Assembly: GCA_025506515.1 (NCBI GenBank)
Contig: CM046452.1
Span: forward strand, 104,049,051 to 104,113,050
Reading direction: 5' to 3'
Origin: Flaveria trinervia
Lineage: Eukaryota; Streptophyta; Magnoliopsida; Asterales; Asteraceae
Length of the DNA stretch: 64,000 nt
Under the pieces are notes generated by a model that worked only from the letters and a program-made list of their open reading frames with translations, did no database searches and was not told the origin of the DNA. This document shows, piece after piece, positions 36,912 through 50,081 of this stretch. How positions within the stretch are numbered: position 1 is the first letter of the stretch; each line of letters starts with the position of its first letter. A program made the translations under genes and the position numbers.

Positions 36912-37430
36912 ATTAACTAGTATTAAGCCACCCGCGTTGCGGCGAGAGACGTTAAACCGTGCCAAGTAACGTCATTGTCATATCACCTTCAGTGATCACA
37001 AACACACGAAAATTCATGTTAAAAAAGAAATAAAAACGAAAAAAATAAAACCAAACCGAAAGTAGACGTAAAATCGTTGAACTATGCACGTGCAACGTAA
37101 AACGTTAAAAACAATAACTTAGTTTATCTAGTACCTGCACGTTGCAATGGGGATGTTAAACGATAAAAAATAAACGTGACAACGTTAAACCACATGTACA
37201 TGTTACGGACATTTTAATTTAAAATTTAGACCGTAAATCGAAAATGTTGTAAAGATGACAAACAAAGGAGATTAAAGTTGCAAATGAAATTATAGAGGTT
37301 GAATTATAATAGATGTAAAAGTATTAGGTTTAAAATAAATAATAAAATAAAAAAACTATTTATAACTTTAATACGCATGATACAATAATCAATATAATCA
37401 TAAGTAGATAATTAGTATAATTTAAATTAG
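36912..37430 (-). mobile_element. Helitron-like repeat of the GTTGCGGCG family, copy 2 (compound)
   Basis: Starts actagtattaagccacccgcgttgcggcg; the minus strand gives the hairpin CCGCAACGCGGG followed by ...ACTAG|T, a good Helitron 3' end. A second related end (tctagtacctgcacgttgc) at about 37127 shows two fragments lie in tandem. Confidence 0.5.
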
Positions 37431-37679
37431 GGAAGGGGCTATATGTATCTTTCGTTTATGCTATTTATTTAAAGAAAATAATGATAATATATAAGTTTTG
37501 GTGATAGTAAAACAATATAAAAATTCGAAATTTGGGTGATATCCGTTGTAAAAGAATATGCGTATTTTAATTTTTTTACTTTTGTTATTAACTTACTGTT
37601 TTATATAATATTTAAAATTTAAAATTAAAACTGATTTGAATATTTCAAATTATCATTGACCGCATCCCAAATTGACAAA

Positions 37680-38043
37680 TTCCCAAACCTCTTTTCCAAA
37701 CACTCAATATTGAATCAGAAATTCATCACACATTCGCACAATCGCACCCACACAATTAAATCTCGAAGAAATACCCAGCCCAACTCGCCCAGCCCAGCCC
37801 AGCCCAATAGTTAATATCGGCGAATTTTCTGGGCTTTTTCTAAATCATGATTTTAATTGTTTCTTGAGTTTTATGAGCGCGTACGGGCTTTTGCAATTAC
37901 TTTTGCTTATTCAATCTATGATTAGCATGTTGCTCATTCAACAGTTATGTTAAAATGGATAATTTGGTTATCATTTAGTTAGCATCGATGGAATTTGACG
38001 AGTTCTTTATGTCTACGATGACACCCTTACCTTATAATATTTA
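37680..38043 (+). promoter_or_regulatory. Promoter/leader-like patch without a gene
   Basis: Less AT-rich than its surroundings, with a cagccc repeat (about 37778-37805) and a TGGGCTTTTTC site II-like motif. A short frame MEFDEFFMSTM starts at 37988 after a possible splice acceptor. It is cut at 38044 by a Helitron 3' end. Identity of the source gene unknown. Confidence 0.3.
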
Positions 38044-38497
38044 CTAGGTTAGTATCTCGTGTATTACATGGGTTGAATAAATAAAATACTAAATAATTAG
38101 TAATCAAAATAAGGGCCTTCGAAATCATCGGCTTTCTGCCAAACGTCACGACCATAGCCCTGTAATTTAAAAATCTTTAATTTATGAATTATAAAACCAT
38201 CCTTTAAAATAAATTATAATTATAATTACGTATAAGTAGTTACTTTAAGTAAATAAACAATAATTTATTTTTATTAAACTTTTATTTTATAAAAAAGTAT
38301 GGTTTTAAATAATTTGTTTTAAGAAAAATGATTTTTCATAAAAAAATTGTTGTATTCTTTATTTTATAAAACTTTAATTATAAAATTGTGTTTTATATAA
38401 AAATAAGTTTTCTATTTATTAATTATATATTATTTAATTTAAAAATGGTATTAGTAATTTTATTAGTATTTAATATTAATATCAATAATACAGAGAA
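38044..38497 (-). mobile_element. Helitron fragment H4 (CTAG end)
   Basis: On the minus strand it ends CAACCCATGTAATACACGAG...CTAG|TAA, matching the ends of H1, H2 and H5. The left 5' end is uncertain. Confidence 0.5.
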
Positions 38498-38518
38498 ATG
38501 AGTAATCTTATGTATAAA

Positions 38519-39052
38519 CTAGTTTTAGTAAACTTATGTATTACACGGGTTGATTAAAATATATTAAATATAATGAAAATTTATTAATTATAAATTGATA
38601 TACTAAAATAGGATATGACGAAATCTTTCTTATAACAGATAATAATAAAACTTTTATTTTAGAACAAACGCTTTAAAAAATGTCATACTTAAAAACTTTT
38701 TTTTATAACTCTTAATTTTAATTACTTTTTTGTTTATAAAAATTTTACTTTTTAAAAACATCAGTTATAAAATATTTTGTATTTTTAAAAAAGTTTGATT
38801 TTCTAAAAAGTTTTCTAATTTTATAAAAAATGTTTCATTGGAAATAACATTAATAAAAATATATCTTGCTTATTTAAAAACCTATTTTAATTTTAAAAAA
38901 TAAATAATATTATTAGTAATTAATGTGATCATTAAATAGGAGAGAATAAGAAAAACATGTGTCAAAAAATATAGGTTAGAAGAAGAACATGTGATAACAA
39001 TAGGTTAGGAAAAAACATGTGACATAAAAAACTTTTTTTTTAGATTTATAGA
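38519..39052 (-). mobile_element. Non-autonomous Helitron H5
   Basis: On the minus strand: start A|TCTATAAATCTAAAA, end CAACCCGTGTAATACATAAGTTTACTAAAACTAG|T (described in two parts: hairpin CCCGTGTAATAC, tail ACTAAAACTAG). 534 bp, AT-rich, no genes. Confidence 0.6.
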
Positions 39053-39604
39053 TGTTTATTTTTCTAGAAAATAATCTGACTTACATATTTAGAAAGTTGT
39101 TGTGAATCATTTTAAAAGTGGAGCAAAACCCATAAATAAAGTAAGATGGAAAAGAGAGGGTGGTTGGTTGTAGACATGACGAAGTAAGGTAGAAGAGAGG
39201 GCAAATATATATTAAATGAAAGCATTACATTAGAATGTCTGTAGATTTGACATTTTACTGTTTTTTTTCTTGTTAGCAACAATAATAAGTTTATAATCGT
39301 ATTTTCTCAAAATATTTTTTGAACTTTAATTGATTTTCAAACTTAAGCGTACGCTAATTCCATTTTCGTCTAGATCGAAGACCACGTACGGTTTAAAATC
39401 ATCAACTTAATCATTCACATAATCACATCATATGTTGGAAAAAAAAACGTGTTGTACAATATACATGTCATTATTTGTATATATGGTGAGTAAATAAAAA
39501 CATAAAAGTTAAAACGAACTTATTGATCGGTTTAAAAATCCATTAATGACGATGTAACCGTTTTTTTCATGGTCGGCTAGTTCCTTCTAATCGGTTTTAA
39601 TAAA

Positions 39605-40123
39605 ATTAGAAGGGTGACCGCGCAATGTGGCGTGACGATATTTTACATTTGACACGTGCATTTAATATTTTGTTATTTTTGTTGTAGTTTTACAAAAGTT
39701 TATTATGATTTTTCTATTCTAAAATTTAAAACATCAAATAAACGAGTCATGCATGACGACTTGTGTATACGCATTAACTTATTGTACCTCACAATATACA
39801 GAACGTTTCAGCAAAAAGTTTATACCAAAACGTTTAAAAATAAATACAGGTTAAGTTGTTGTCTTAAAACGTTTGTCAATATGATAGATTAAAAAATAGA
39901 GTTGAAATCTTTAAATATATTAAGTTTTTTCTAGTTTATGTGTACATAATATAATTTTTTTTGTAAATATTAGTAAGTGTAAGGTTATTATGTATATATT
40001 ATAAGGGGTCATATATAAATATTATTTTACCCTCAAAACTGATTGTATCTTATTCATTAAATATAGTAAGTGTTCATTTTAAGATATCTTAAAATACCAC
40101 TTTCATGTATTTTATATATAAAA
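39605..40123 (-). mobile_element. Helitron-like repeat, copy 2 of the CCACATTACGCG family
   Basis: Inverted relative of 3815..4345, with the long shared blocks listed there. Its outer end is gggtgaccgcgcaatgtggcg. It abuts Helitron H3 directly. Confidence 0.55.
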
Positions 40124-41291
40124 CTATGTTAGTATCTTGTGTATTACACGGGTTGAATTAATAATATAATAAATAGTTAGTAATAAAAATTTATGAATTA
40201 TAAACCTATATTTGAAGATAAAATATGATTGTAATTGCATATAAAAACTATTTCAAGTAAATAAACAATAGATAGATTATAGACATATGAATATATAGAT
40301 AAATAGATATCTAGAAACTCATTTATTAAACGGATTATAGTTAGTAATAAATAAAAAAGTAACGTACGATTTTTCTTAAATATTTCTTGTAATATTTTTC
40401 TTATAGAACTTTATTATTTATAAAAAATCTATTTATGAAACTTAAGTTTCTAATTATTTTGGATATTTTAATAAAACTACTTTTAGAAAATTCCATACTT
40501 TTTATAATTATTTTAAAAATGATTGATTTAAAATATTCTTTTAAAAGGTTCAATGTTTTAGATAATATATGAATTTTAATATTCTTAAAAAACTATTTTT
40601 AAAAACATAGTTTGATTTAAAAAAATGTAGATGATAGAGAAAATTGTATTAATTAACCAATTAATTTTATGAAGAGAGATAAATTATTTGAGTATTTAAA
40701 TTACTTTGATAAGTTTTTAGAGAGAAAATAAAGTGAGATGTTTAAAAAAATAAAAAGTGTCAAAAAAATAATTTAAGAACATGATGACTGTCAAAAGAAA
40801 TTTTCTTTTATTAATATCTATAGATTTTAATAAAACTACATTTAGAAAATTCCATACTTTTTATAATTATTTTAGAAAAGTGATTGATTTAAAATATTTT
40901 GTTTCAAAAGGTTCAATGTTAGATAACATATGATTTTTAATTTTCTTAATAAAATTATTTTAAAAAATATAGTTTGATTTAAAAAAATGTAGATGAGAGG
41001 GAAAAATATATTAATTAACCAAATTAATTTTTATAAAAAAAAGAATTTTTTTGAAAGTTTAAATTACTTTAATACCTTTTTGAAGAGAAAATAAAGTGAA
41101 ATGTTAAAAAATGACAAGTCTAAAAAAGTAGTTTAATAATATGACAAGTGAGAAAAGAAAAAAAAATTTATACCCTTTTGAAAAGAAAATAAAGTAAGAT
41201 GTTTAAAAAAATAACAAGTGTCAAAAACGTAGTTTAAGAGTATAGCAAATGACAAAAGAAACTTTCTTTTATTAATATCTATAGATATAGA
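40124..41291 (-). mobile_element. Helitron H3 with three stacked 5' segments
   Basis: Minus strand start A|TCTATATCTATAGATATTA at 41291; end with CAACCCGTGTAATACAC and a degenerate ...ACATAG|T near 40124. The 5' subterminal sequence (TCTATAGATATTAATAAAAG with following AT-rich blocks) recurs at about 40823, again inward from 41285, and partly at 41156-41285, giving three successively truncated units in one orientation. Related to H7. Confidence 0.65.
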
Positions 41292-41315
41292 TATAATCAT
41301 TCACAAAAAAAATAA

Positions 41316-43176
41316 AGTAAATTACGTGGATCGTCCTTGAATTTACTCAAAATTCACTTTTTGTCCCTAAGATTGAAAACTTACAATTTTAATCCTAAGG
41401 TTTGAACAAATGTAACACGTTTCGTCCCTGAGTCAAACGTCCGCTAAATAATTTTGTTACATACGAGTAAATTAACCATTTTACCCTTATAAATTAAATA
41501 ACAAAAAGGAAAAAATATTAAAACATAAATAAGAGCCACCCACTTCATCATCTTCCTGTTTAACGTTCTACCATCACCACCACCACCACCATTACACCCA
41601 GCCAACCACCATCATCTTAGAATCACCACCACCATTACATCCACCAACCGACCACCACCATCATTACACCCACCACCTTAAAATAATCATCGTCGTTACA
41701 CCACTGACAAAGCACCACCACCATTACACCGCCATCCAATCGCCACCGCCACCTTAAAACCACCGGCCAAACCTTAACCGTCCCATACCATAGTTAAAAC
41801 CCTTCCATTCAATGTATTCAGACTAGATCAAAATGTTGAATTGATTGCCTTATAGGTTTGGTGGTCGGACCAGATTTAAAAACCGAATGACTTCAAAATT
41901 ATATATGTAATTAAGCATAAGTAATTTATATATTATTTATATATATATTTTATAGTTATATATAAAACTTAACTATATTTGTATATCAAACACACTAATT
42001 TATGGTTCAACACCCCGTTTTTACCTATTAAAATAAATAATCTTACTTCTTACTACTCTAATAAAAAGGTAAATGGGGATGCCACGTATCAGCACCACAA
42101 TTATTTTCATTATTTTTTTCCCGTCTCTCTCTCCTATTAAATAATTACCTTAATTACTAATAAAATTATTTGAATACATTTTAATATATAATAAATTAAG
42201 AAAGAAATTTATTTATTAAGGTTATTTCTAAATAAATTGATACTTTTAATAAGTCAATTAAAAAAAAATAATATCATATATAAAAAAAAGTTGATATCAC
42301 TATTTTATTATTTTTATATCATATTTTTGTAAAAATAATATTTTTATACGGTTTGTTTTAGAATAAAATGTTTATCTTTTAATTTTTTTTAAAAAGTTGA
42401 TATCACTGTTTTATTATTTATAGTCATTTCTGATACTCAATTTCAATCATATCATATCTTAAAATATTATTTTGTAATTAATAAATTTATTATATCAATA
42501 TTTATTTATTCAACCCGTATAATACACGGGTTTACTAAAGCTAGTAATAATAATAAAATAATACCAAAATCCAGTCTGTATTGGTCCGGTTTCCCGGTCC
42601 GACCACCGGTTCGACCAGACAAAAACGAACCATGACAGGCCGGACCAGCCACTTGACCGATTCTCGATCGAACCGCCCGGTCCGATCTGGTCGTAAAAAC
42701 GTTGCTTCCATTTCACATCGGAAACAATGATCATCATCTTACAAGCACCAGCCATCACCACAAACCACCTTAAAATTTCCCTTACCGACCACCACGTGAG
42801 ACGTTATAGATAGGCCTGGTACTCGAAGTTAACCTCGTTGATTTTTATATGGTTATTACCTTCAAGGTGAGAAGTTAGTGACTGATGGTGGTTGTAAGGG
42901 TTGTGGGAGATTGACGAAAGATGGAGAAATGGTGAAGCATATGAAGTTTAGATAGTGGATCCCACTTATAAATATGTATTTTATTTTAACATTTTTAATA
43001 CAAATGGTAAAATAGTCGGCTTACTTCTACTTAATGGAATTATTTAACGGCCGTCTAACCCAATGACGAAACGTGTTTTGTTTTTAAAAAACTTAGGACT
43101 AAATTTGTATCTTTTCAATCCCAAGAACGAAAAACGAAATTTCAACAAAACTCAATGACGATTTGTGTAATTTACT
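41316..43176. mobile_element. Long-TIR DNA element (Mutator-like?) containing Helitron H1
   Basis: The left end agtaaattacgtggatcgtc and the right end (inverse) AGTAAATTACACAAATCGTC extend as an inverted repeat of roughly 150-200 bp per arm (TTTTTGTCC..., CACGTTTCGTCC...). No transposase. The interior has a CCA/CAC-rich patch (41570-41760) and the Helitron H1. Target duplication not clear, so superfamily is a guess. Confidence 0.6.
42041..42544 (+). mobile_element. Non-autonomous Helitron H1
   Basis: Start A|TCTTACTTCTTACTACTC and end CAACCCGTATAATACACGGG then TTTACTAAAGCTAG|T: TC start, hairpin, CTAG end, A|T insertion site. Matches H2 (58655..59132) along its length. Nested in the TIR element. 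Confidence 0.75.
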
Positions 43177-43189
43177 ACGAAACAATAAC

Positions 43190-46100
43190 TAAGATTATGA
43201 TAGACCCGTGCGTTGTAACGGTGTCGTTAAATGTTGCAAAATAGTTGTAAAAACGTTACGCCGTGTTAACTTGTAAAATTTAGACTGAACCATAAAACCA
43301 AAAAATTGTAAAAAATAAAAAGTATATGGAAACAAAGTTAAAAGTAAAAAAATAACGAGGGTTGAATTATAAAATTTATAATAATATTTGAATTAAAAGT
43401 AAAAAATTAAAGATAAAAAAACTCCAAAAGTAGATACGACCTATTAGAGCTAAAATACAAACCATAATAAATCAAATTTAGGCCAACATATATTTTTTAT
43501 TAGTTCTCAAACTTTCATTTTTTTCACTTGCTCTACATAATTACTTTTCTCTGTTTATCATTAGTTACTCTAATAACATATGTTTATAGACCCATCTCAA
43601 CCTAGAAATATTAAACCTTTTACTTAATATTTGAAGGAAAAGTGAGATTTAAAGGTAAGGATATCCTTATCATGTCTAAAAGATAATAACTATTTATTTG
43701 CCATTTATCCCATCATAACTTGTTAAAATGTGAGCATACGTTAGAGAGACAGTGCAATTTAACTTGAAGATGGAAATAAAAAAAGGAAAAAAATTAATTA
43801 GAATATAATAAAGCAAGTCCAGTGACGATTTTAAAAGCAAATATCTCTAGATGGTTGATAGCTCGGACCATAGAACAAAATATCTGAGCAAAGGTGCATA
43901 AATCGGGCTTTGGTTGTAAACTAGTTCAAGTTTGATCAACGAAAGTCAAACCAGTTAAACCGATTCTTGAGGGGTGATTTCACATAATGTTGTTCGGTTC
44001 AGTTCGGATTTGTAGGATTCAACATATCGACTTACAAACCGATTCAACCCTACAATTCGGATCGTTACCTAACGGGTTCAGAAAAAACCATTTTTTGAAC
44101 TGGTTTTGTGCCTCTTTCTTGTTGAGACACTATTGGGGTGTCTAAAGTCAAAGGGTCCACCATTAACGTCAAGGTCCACCCACTAAATTAATCGTGTTCG
44201 GAATAACGTTACCCCTTTCATGTTAATGTAATTAGTAATCTATTCTTACGTTAGTGGCCCACTTTCACCATCTCTTTATTTATTTTTCAAAAAGTTATGC
44301 TTGACGTGTCTCCGTCTTGTTTGCTAATATATTCAATCTTTCTTATCTTCTCAGTTCTCTCTGTTTCTTTCACTAATTATACTTTATATGCAATTTATCA
44401 TTCTAATTTTGTCATTATATACATAACATAAGAAATAACATGCAATATAAAAAGTAATATTAGTTAGAAAACTAGAATAGATATTATAAAAAATAGGTTA
44501 TTAAATATTAATAATTTTAAGATTGGCCGAGATTAATTACAACTTAAAAAATATTTACGGACACTCTCAACTTTGAGTTTATATTCCTTTAACGATCTTG
44601 TACTAGCTAAGAGCTAACTCCGTTAGTTTTTTTATGGCGTTGACTGCTTATGTGGCCTGAAGCCCGTCAAATTCTATATATTGATCCGAAGCACTTGACT
44701 AGTTGGAGGTAGATTTCAAATGAAGATGAAGACTAAAGTTATGTGCTTATAAACATATCTTGGGTTAAAATTAATCATTGTTAATAAATAAAAGTTGAGC
44801 TTTTTAAAATCCAAAAAATCCCACAAAAAAATAATGATTTGGACCATTAATCGAGGTAAAATAATTTTTTTCAAACGACAATATTTTAACACCTGATTAT
44901 ATTTGTAAGGATTTAAACTCATATAAATTATTAAGAAAACAAACATTATAACACTAGATTATTGGGTATTTGGGTTATAGGTATTAAGCCAAAATAATGA
45001 CCAGATGAATAGATGACAATTCATAATACACCGGACTAGAAGGATTAAATCGTTAGGGCGGACAAAAGAGTAATAATTATTGTTGTTAACCGTCTTCATT
45101 TGTTTTATCATTTCTGAACACATATAGCATTTAAAGCATTTACATTTTATTATTTATCTCATCTTTATAATTACATTATAAATTTTTATTTATTTTCGAT
45201 CTTTTAACTAAATAATACTTGTACACCTTTACGTTTTATATTTTATTTACTCACAACCGTATTAAAAAATATTAAAAAATTATCTTTGCAAACAATTTTT
45301 ACGCAAATATGAGGTTAAACACTAGTATTTTTGTTTTATCAACTTATAATCACTCACAAGATGTGAATGCTCTTATTATATATTTTTATTTATTTTAATC
45401 CATTTAGTTTCATCATATTCTCCTCCGGAAGTTTGAGAAAAACAAACGTTGGTTTTTTTAATAAAAAACAAAATTGTTAGATGTAGTAGGGGTACGATGA
45501 TGCGTTAGAAGACATTAACATGTAGGGTTGTTCATTAGCCAAGCAAGTTACACCATAGGAGCTTGAGCTCCTCTCCTCTCAGTTTGGCTTGGTTTAAAAG
45601 ATTGGCTTTGTGTGCTCGGTTTCGATTATGTTTTTACTTGGTTTGGCTTGGTTAATTGCTTTAACTTAGAAATAGAAAATGTCTTGATGTGAATAAGACT
45701 CGATAATTAAAAAAATCAATCTGGACGCAAAAAGTTGACAAATTAAATTGAGTGAGCCAAATGAGCGAGCCAACCTTAGCTCGAGTTCAGTTTGTTTACA
45801 AATTAAATCAACACTGCTTTGGCTGTTTACAGACAAAGAAAAATTCGAGCAAGATTCTATTCATGAGCTATTTAGACAATGCTATTTACATGACGTGTGC
45901 AACTAAACAATTTGTCTAGTAAATAGTGCTTCAATCCCATTCCCGTACCATGTTGCATGAACCATGTATGTCTTTGAAGTTTGAACTAAACTTTTTAATT
46001 GAATAAATTTGTTTTTAAAATGTCTCATCCGGATAAGACGTGGATGTCTTTACAAACATGCGCGAACACCTTGTATAGTGGAATTAGTCATAAAGAGACA

Positions 46101-48100
46101 TGTGTCTGAGCAAACAGTGCCCGTACTCAGCGGGAGAGCACCCATACTCTATGGGCGGATGCCCGTAAATAGGACATTTTGAGAAGGAATTTATACGAAG
46201 AACATTTTAAAAGAAAAAAAATAAGAAAAAAGACATTTTGAGAATATGTAAAATACTATACGGTGGATGTATGAGGTAAGATTGACGACGTGGTTGGAAT
46301 TTGACCATAAAGATAAAGTTTCTCACCAGATGAGATCCATTGTCAAACAAAGAAATAGCCTCCACTTCTAATCCCTTAAGCTTTATGTTATGTAAAGCCA
46401 ATAGTGGTTGGAGTTTTACTAAACCGTATGAAATCTGCTATTGGCTACTCAATAAAGGAACAAATGAGAGACGGACACGTGGGGGACACATGGCCCACCC
46501 AACAAAAGAAAATTAGACACGTTTGTACATTTTAAGTGTGTGAAATCAACCTAGTACTGGAGATGTTCTTGATCATGGGAGGAGGTGTTCCCATGTAGCA
46601 GGATGTATTGTATACCATCGGTCATATCATTAGCCTTTCGGAAATTCCGAGGTTTTTAACTTCATTTTCTGGATGACACGTGTCGTGTGACTGTTTGTTT
46701 AATTATGACCCACATCAGCATCTTATGCTCCAAGATAAGCTGCAATTATGTCGCCTTAATTTTTGCATCTACAAACAACATCTATTTGTTTTCCATTATC
46801 ACTTTATCTTACATCACCATATAACTTAGCATGTAGTGTTGGAAAACAAATATTTAGACCATATAAAACATCGATATATACAATAAATGTCATAGATACC
46901 GATCAGTGTACATATACCGATAGTGGTATTGATTATCTAACGCATGTATGTCTATATTGTATACATTTTAACTACATATGATAATTGGGTGATACATTCA
47001 AAATAATACAAGCCATGTTGGATTAATTTTTGGTATTTATCCTAAGTTTAGTAATTATTTTGTATTTTTACAAATGATGAGAAGTGTGACATTTGGTTAG
47101 AATCAATCGTACGATTTTTGATAAAATGAAGCACATGAAGGCATGAAGCCACTGATCTAGCTAGTGCCAAATTAAATTCATCATGTCAAAATGGCATTTT
47201 CCACACAAGAAAAGGTGTGATGGAAGAAAAAAAAACAGTCAAGTCATGTCAATTTTAACCCTCGGATAATTTTTTTTAAAACAGCTTTAACCTCAATACC
47301 TCAGCTCATACAAATACATTAATCTAATTTACATATTAGTTACATCATCAAGCAGTATATTAGTAGCTAAAGACTTTTGTAAGTTAATATACACACTGGA
47401 GTCCACTAATTACATAGATATTATTATGTAAGTTAACATGTTCACAAACTTCACATATATTATTTTATTTTTCTACAGATAGAAGTACTCTTTTATAACT
47501 TTTCAGAGTGTGTTCATTTGAGAAATATTTAAATTCCATTTTGCTAGCTAAGCCATTTTCTTTAAAAAAACTATTAATGTAACTTCAAAAATATCATTAG
47601 TTGTTTTTTAAAGTATAATTTACATTCAAATGAATTTATTATTCAAATGATTAAAATTTTAGACTAAAGTTTATGTTTTTAAACTTATGCAAAAATATGG
47701 TTATTTTTGTCAAAACTTAACGAACCAAATTGAATTTAACTAACCCTTTGAGAAATATCAAAAACTTTGTAACATACGCGTCTAAGATTATGTTTATGTG
47801 AAAAGCTTTTAAATTGTTTCAGTTAAGATGTACTAATAATATATTTTGTTAACTTGCTAACACTTAATCTAGAAAACGTTATGTTTTTGTTTAGGATTTA
47901 GATTATTAGATTACCGATTAAATCAATTATGAATAAAGAAGTAGAACTGTATAGAGTATATACATATTGTGTTAGTTGTGATAAATAAAATGATTATGTA
48001 ACCATATAACCCTCTCTCTTTTCGGATAAGACGAGCACTAGTTACAAGTGTTTATACGTTTAGTTACTTAAAAAATTAAAATCAAATACTTACGTAACGT
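43190..48100. other. Intergenic desert upstream of the TM8-like gene
   Basis: Begins with a fragment of the GTTGCGGCG Helitron-like family (43190-43480). The rest is AT-rich with low-complexity GGTTCGGTTT/GGCTTGG patches (about 43900-44110, 45540-45660). I found no conserved coding or RNA genes. Confidence 0.5.
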
Positions 48101-48150
48101 GTCCAATATATATATATTGAAGAAAGACAAAGCTAATATTAAGCAGAAAA

Positions 48151-48355
48151 ATGGGAAGGGGGAAAGTAGAGCTAAAGAGAATAGAAAATCCAACAAACAG
48201 GCAAGTCACCTTCTCTAAGAGAAGAGATGGTTTGTTCAAGAAAGCCATTGAACTCTCTATTCTCTGTGATGCCGAGGTTGCGCTTCTCGTCTTCTCCTCT
48301 ACTGGGAAAGCTTATCAGTTCTCTAGCCATGAGTACTCATCAATCTCTCTATCTT

Positions 48356-48418
<63 letters not shown>

Positions 48419-50081
48419 GCACGTATGTACGCGCGCGCTTATGATGATACTTTGTTGATGACATATTGTTGTTGTAGCATGGATAGGACGATCAGGCGGT
48501 ACAGAAATGAAAAGGGTCTACACAAGATGAACACTCATGGAGTTAGAACTATTGAGGTATATATTTATCACATTTCAGTAATATAATACTTTCAGGAGGT
48601 ACAGAAATGAAAAGGGTACCCATATATGGATTCATATTTAGTTAGTGTATATATGTTTGACAATACAACACTACATGTGTTTACTAATTAAGGAATGAAA
48701 TAAATCCAAGTAAAACAAAAAAAACTAGGGATATATCCTAATTAAATGCATACAAAGATATTGTTTTTGTTTAACTTGCTGAAAAATCACAAATATCATA
48801 TTCTTAACGATCTTAATAGTAAAATGCAAAAATAACGTTGATATGAAATTCAGCTTGGATATGTTCGGTAAACCAGCCGATTAAAACCACAGCCGATTAA
48901 CCGAAAACTGATTGATATCTGTGTTCTTTTAGGTTTATTAATTATGTGAATATAGTGATCAGAGTTTAAAGTTTAGTTTTAATAATAAAATATTGCTCTT
49001 TTTTAAAGAAAGAATTTGATGTGATGCAGGTATGGAAGAATGAAATGGATGAGATGAAGAAAGCAATTGACACGTTGGAAACAAAACACAGGTATTAATA
49101 ATTTACCAAAGATTATTACTAACAATAAACAAAGTTCATTATGTAAGCAATTCTACTATTACTACACTATTAATTAAAAAGTTAATAACATACATATTAA
49201 GAATATTACGGTGATTTATTTTTTGTTTTGAGACATTTGTCTGGAGAAGATATCTCGACATTAGGGATGAAAGAACTAAAACAACTCGAGCGCCAACTAA
49301 AGGTCGGGGTAGATCGTGTGCGCTCTAAAAAGGTACTATATGTAACTGTATATTACAATCGTTGTTGTTATTGTTGATTAAATTCATAATATCTGTTCTT
49401 CTTTTAATCCTAATAAAGATTTGATTAATGAATTTGGACAGTGGCGCCTTTTATCGGAGCAAGTAAGTTTATTGAAGAGAAATGTGAGTCTCAAATTTCT
49501 AATTACACAAGTATAAGCACACACATTTAGTATCAAAAATCTATTTTATTATCATTTTCATGTGATCTATTTATATTTGGAATGATAATTTTTCTCTATA
49601 TTTTGGTGGTTTGCACTACGATTGTAATGAAAAAAGGAAATAAATTTACTTTCTGCGTGTATATATGCAGCATAAAACTTTGCAAGAGGAAAATAGCATT
49701 CTCCAGAAAAAAGTGAGCATTTTCTTGAATTTTATAACATAAAACGGTTCCTTTTAATGTTACAAATATATTTGTTTTCATTTTATTAATATATTTAACT
49801 GTGTGTGATATATTGCATAATCAAGATGCATGAGCTATCGTCGAGTGAGGCCGATGAAAATTCAGGGTTGGATTCATCTGATCATGTAATCCAAAGGTAT
49901 TATTAATTTCCTTTTGGTTACCTTTTAACTTTGTAGCTTTTAGTTTCTAAACTACTTATATAAACATTATTATGACCATAATTTTGGGTTTTATTAAAAA
50001 AATGTAATAAAAAATTGCAGGTTTATTCCAGATGGGCAACCGCCTCTCAACATGAACCAACTTCGTTTTCCCAGCAGTTGA
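48151..50081 (+). CDS. MIKC-type MADS-box transcription factor, TM8-like
   Basis: Nuclear DNA-binding regulator of the MIKC class, probably of the TM8 clade, a flower-associated clade lost in several lineages. Exons are 48151..48332, 48478..48556, 49030..49091, 49233..49332, 49442..49483, 49671..49712, 49826..49896 and 50021..50081: 639 nt, 212 aa, frame intact. MADS domain at 1-60 (MGRGKVELKRIENPTNRQ, FSKRRDGLFKKAIELS, CDAEVALLVFSS). Then GKAYQFSSHD-MDRTIRRYRNE and the K domain (about 85-165: SGEDISTLGMKELKQLERQL, VGVDRVRSKK). A short C-terminus ends LRFPSS. SSHD-MDRTI and STLGMKELKQLERQ fit TM8 better than AGL6, SVP or AGL12 as I remember them; the clade is inferred. Intron 1 holds a CT/AT/AC microsatellite starting about 12 nt after the donor, and intron 2 holds a copied piece of exon 2. 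Confidence 0.85.
48344..48438. repeat. Compound (CT)n(AT)n(AC)n(GC)n microsatellite in TM8-like intron 1
   Basis: CT about 48344-48380, AT to 48399, AC to 48418, then GC-rich alternation to 48438. It fills most of the 145-bp intron, between donor and acceptor. The purine-pyrimidine alternation could form non-B DNA. Confidence 0.95.
48593..48618 (+). repeat. Partial duplicate of exon 2 in TM8-like intron 2
   Basis: caggaggtacagaaatgaaa-agggt matches exon 2 positions 48493-48517 at 24 of 25 bases, exactly 100 bp downstream, preceded by TTTCAG. Confidence 0.9.
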
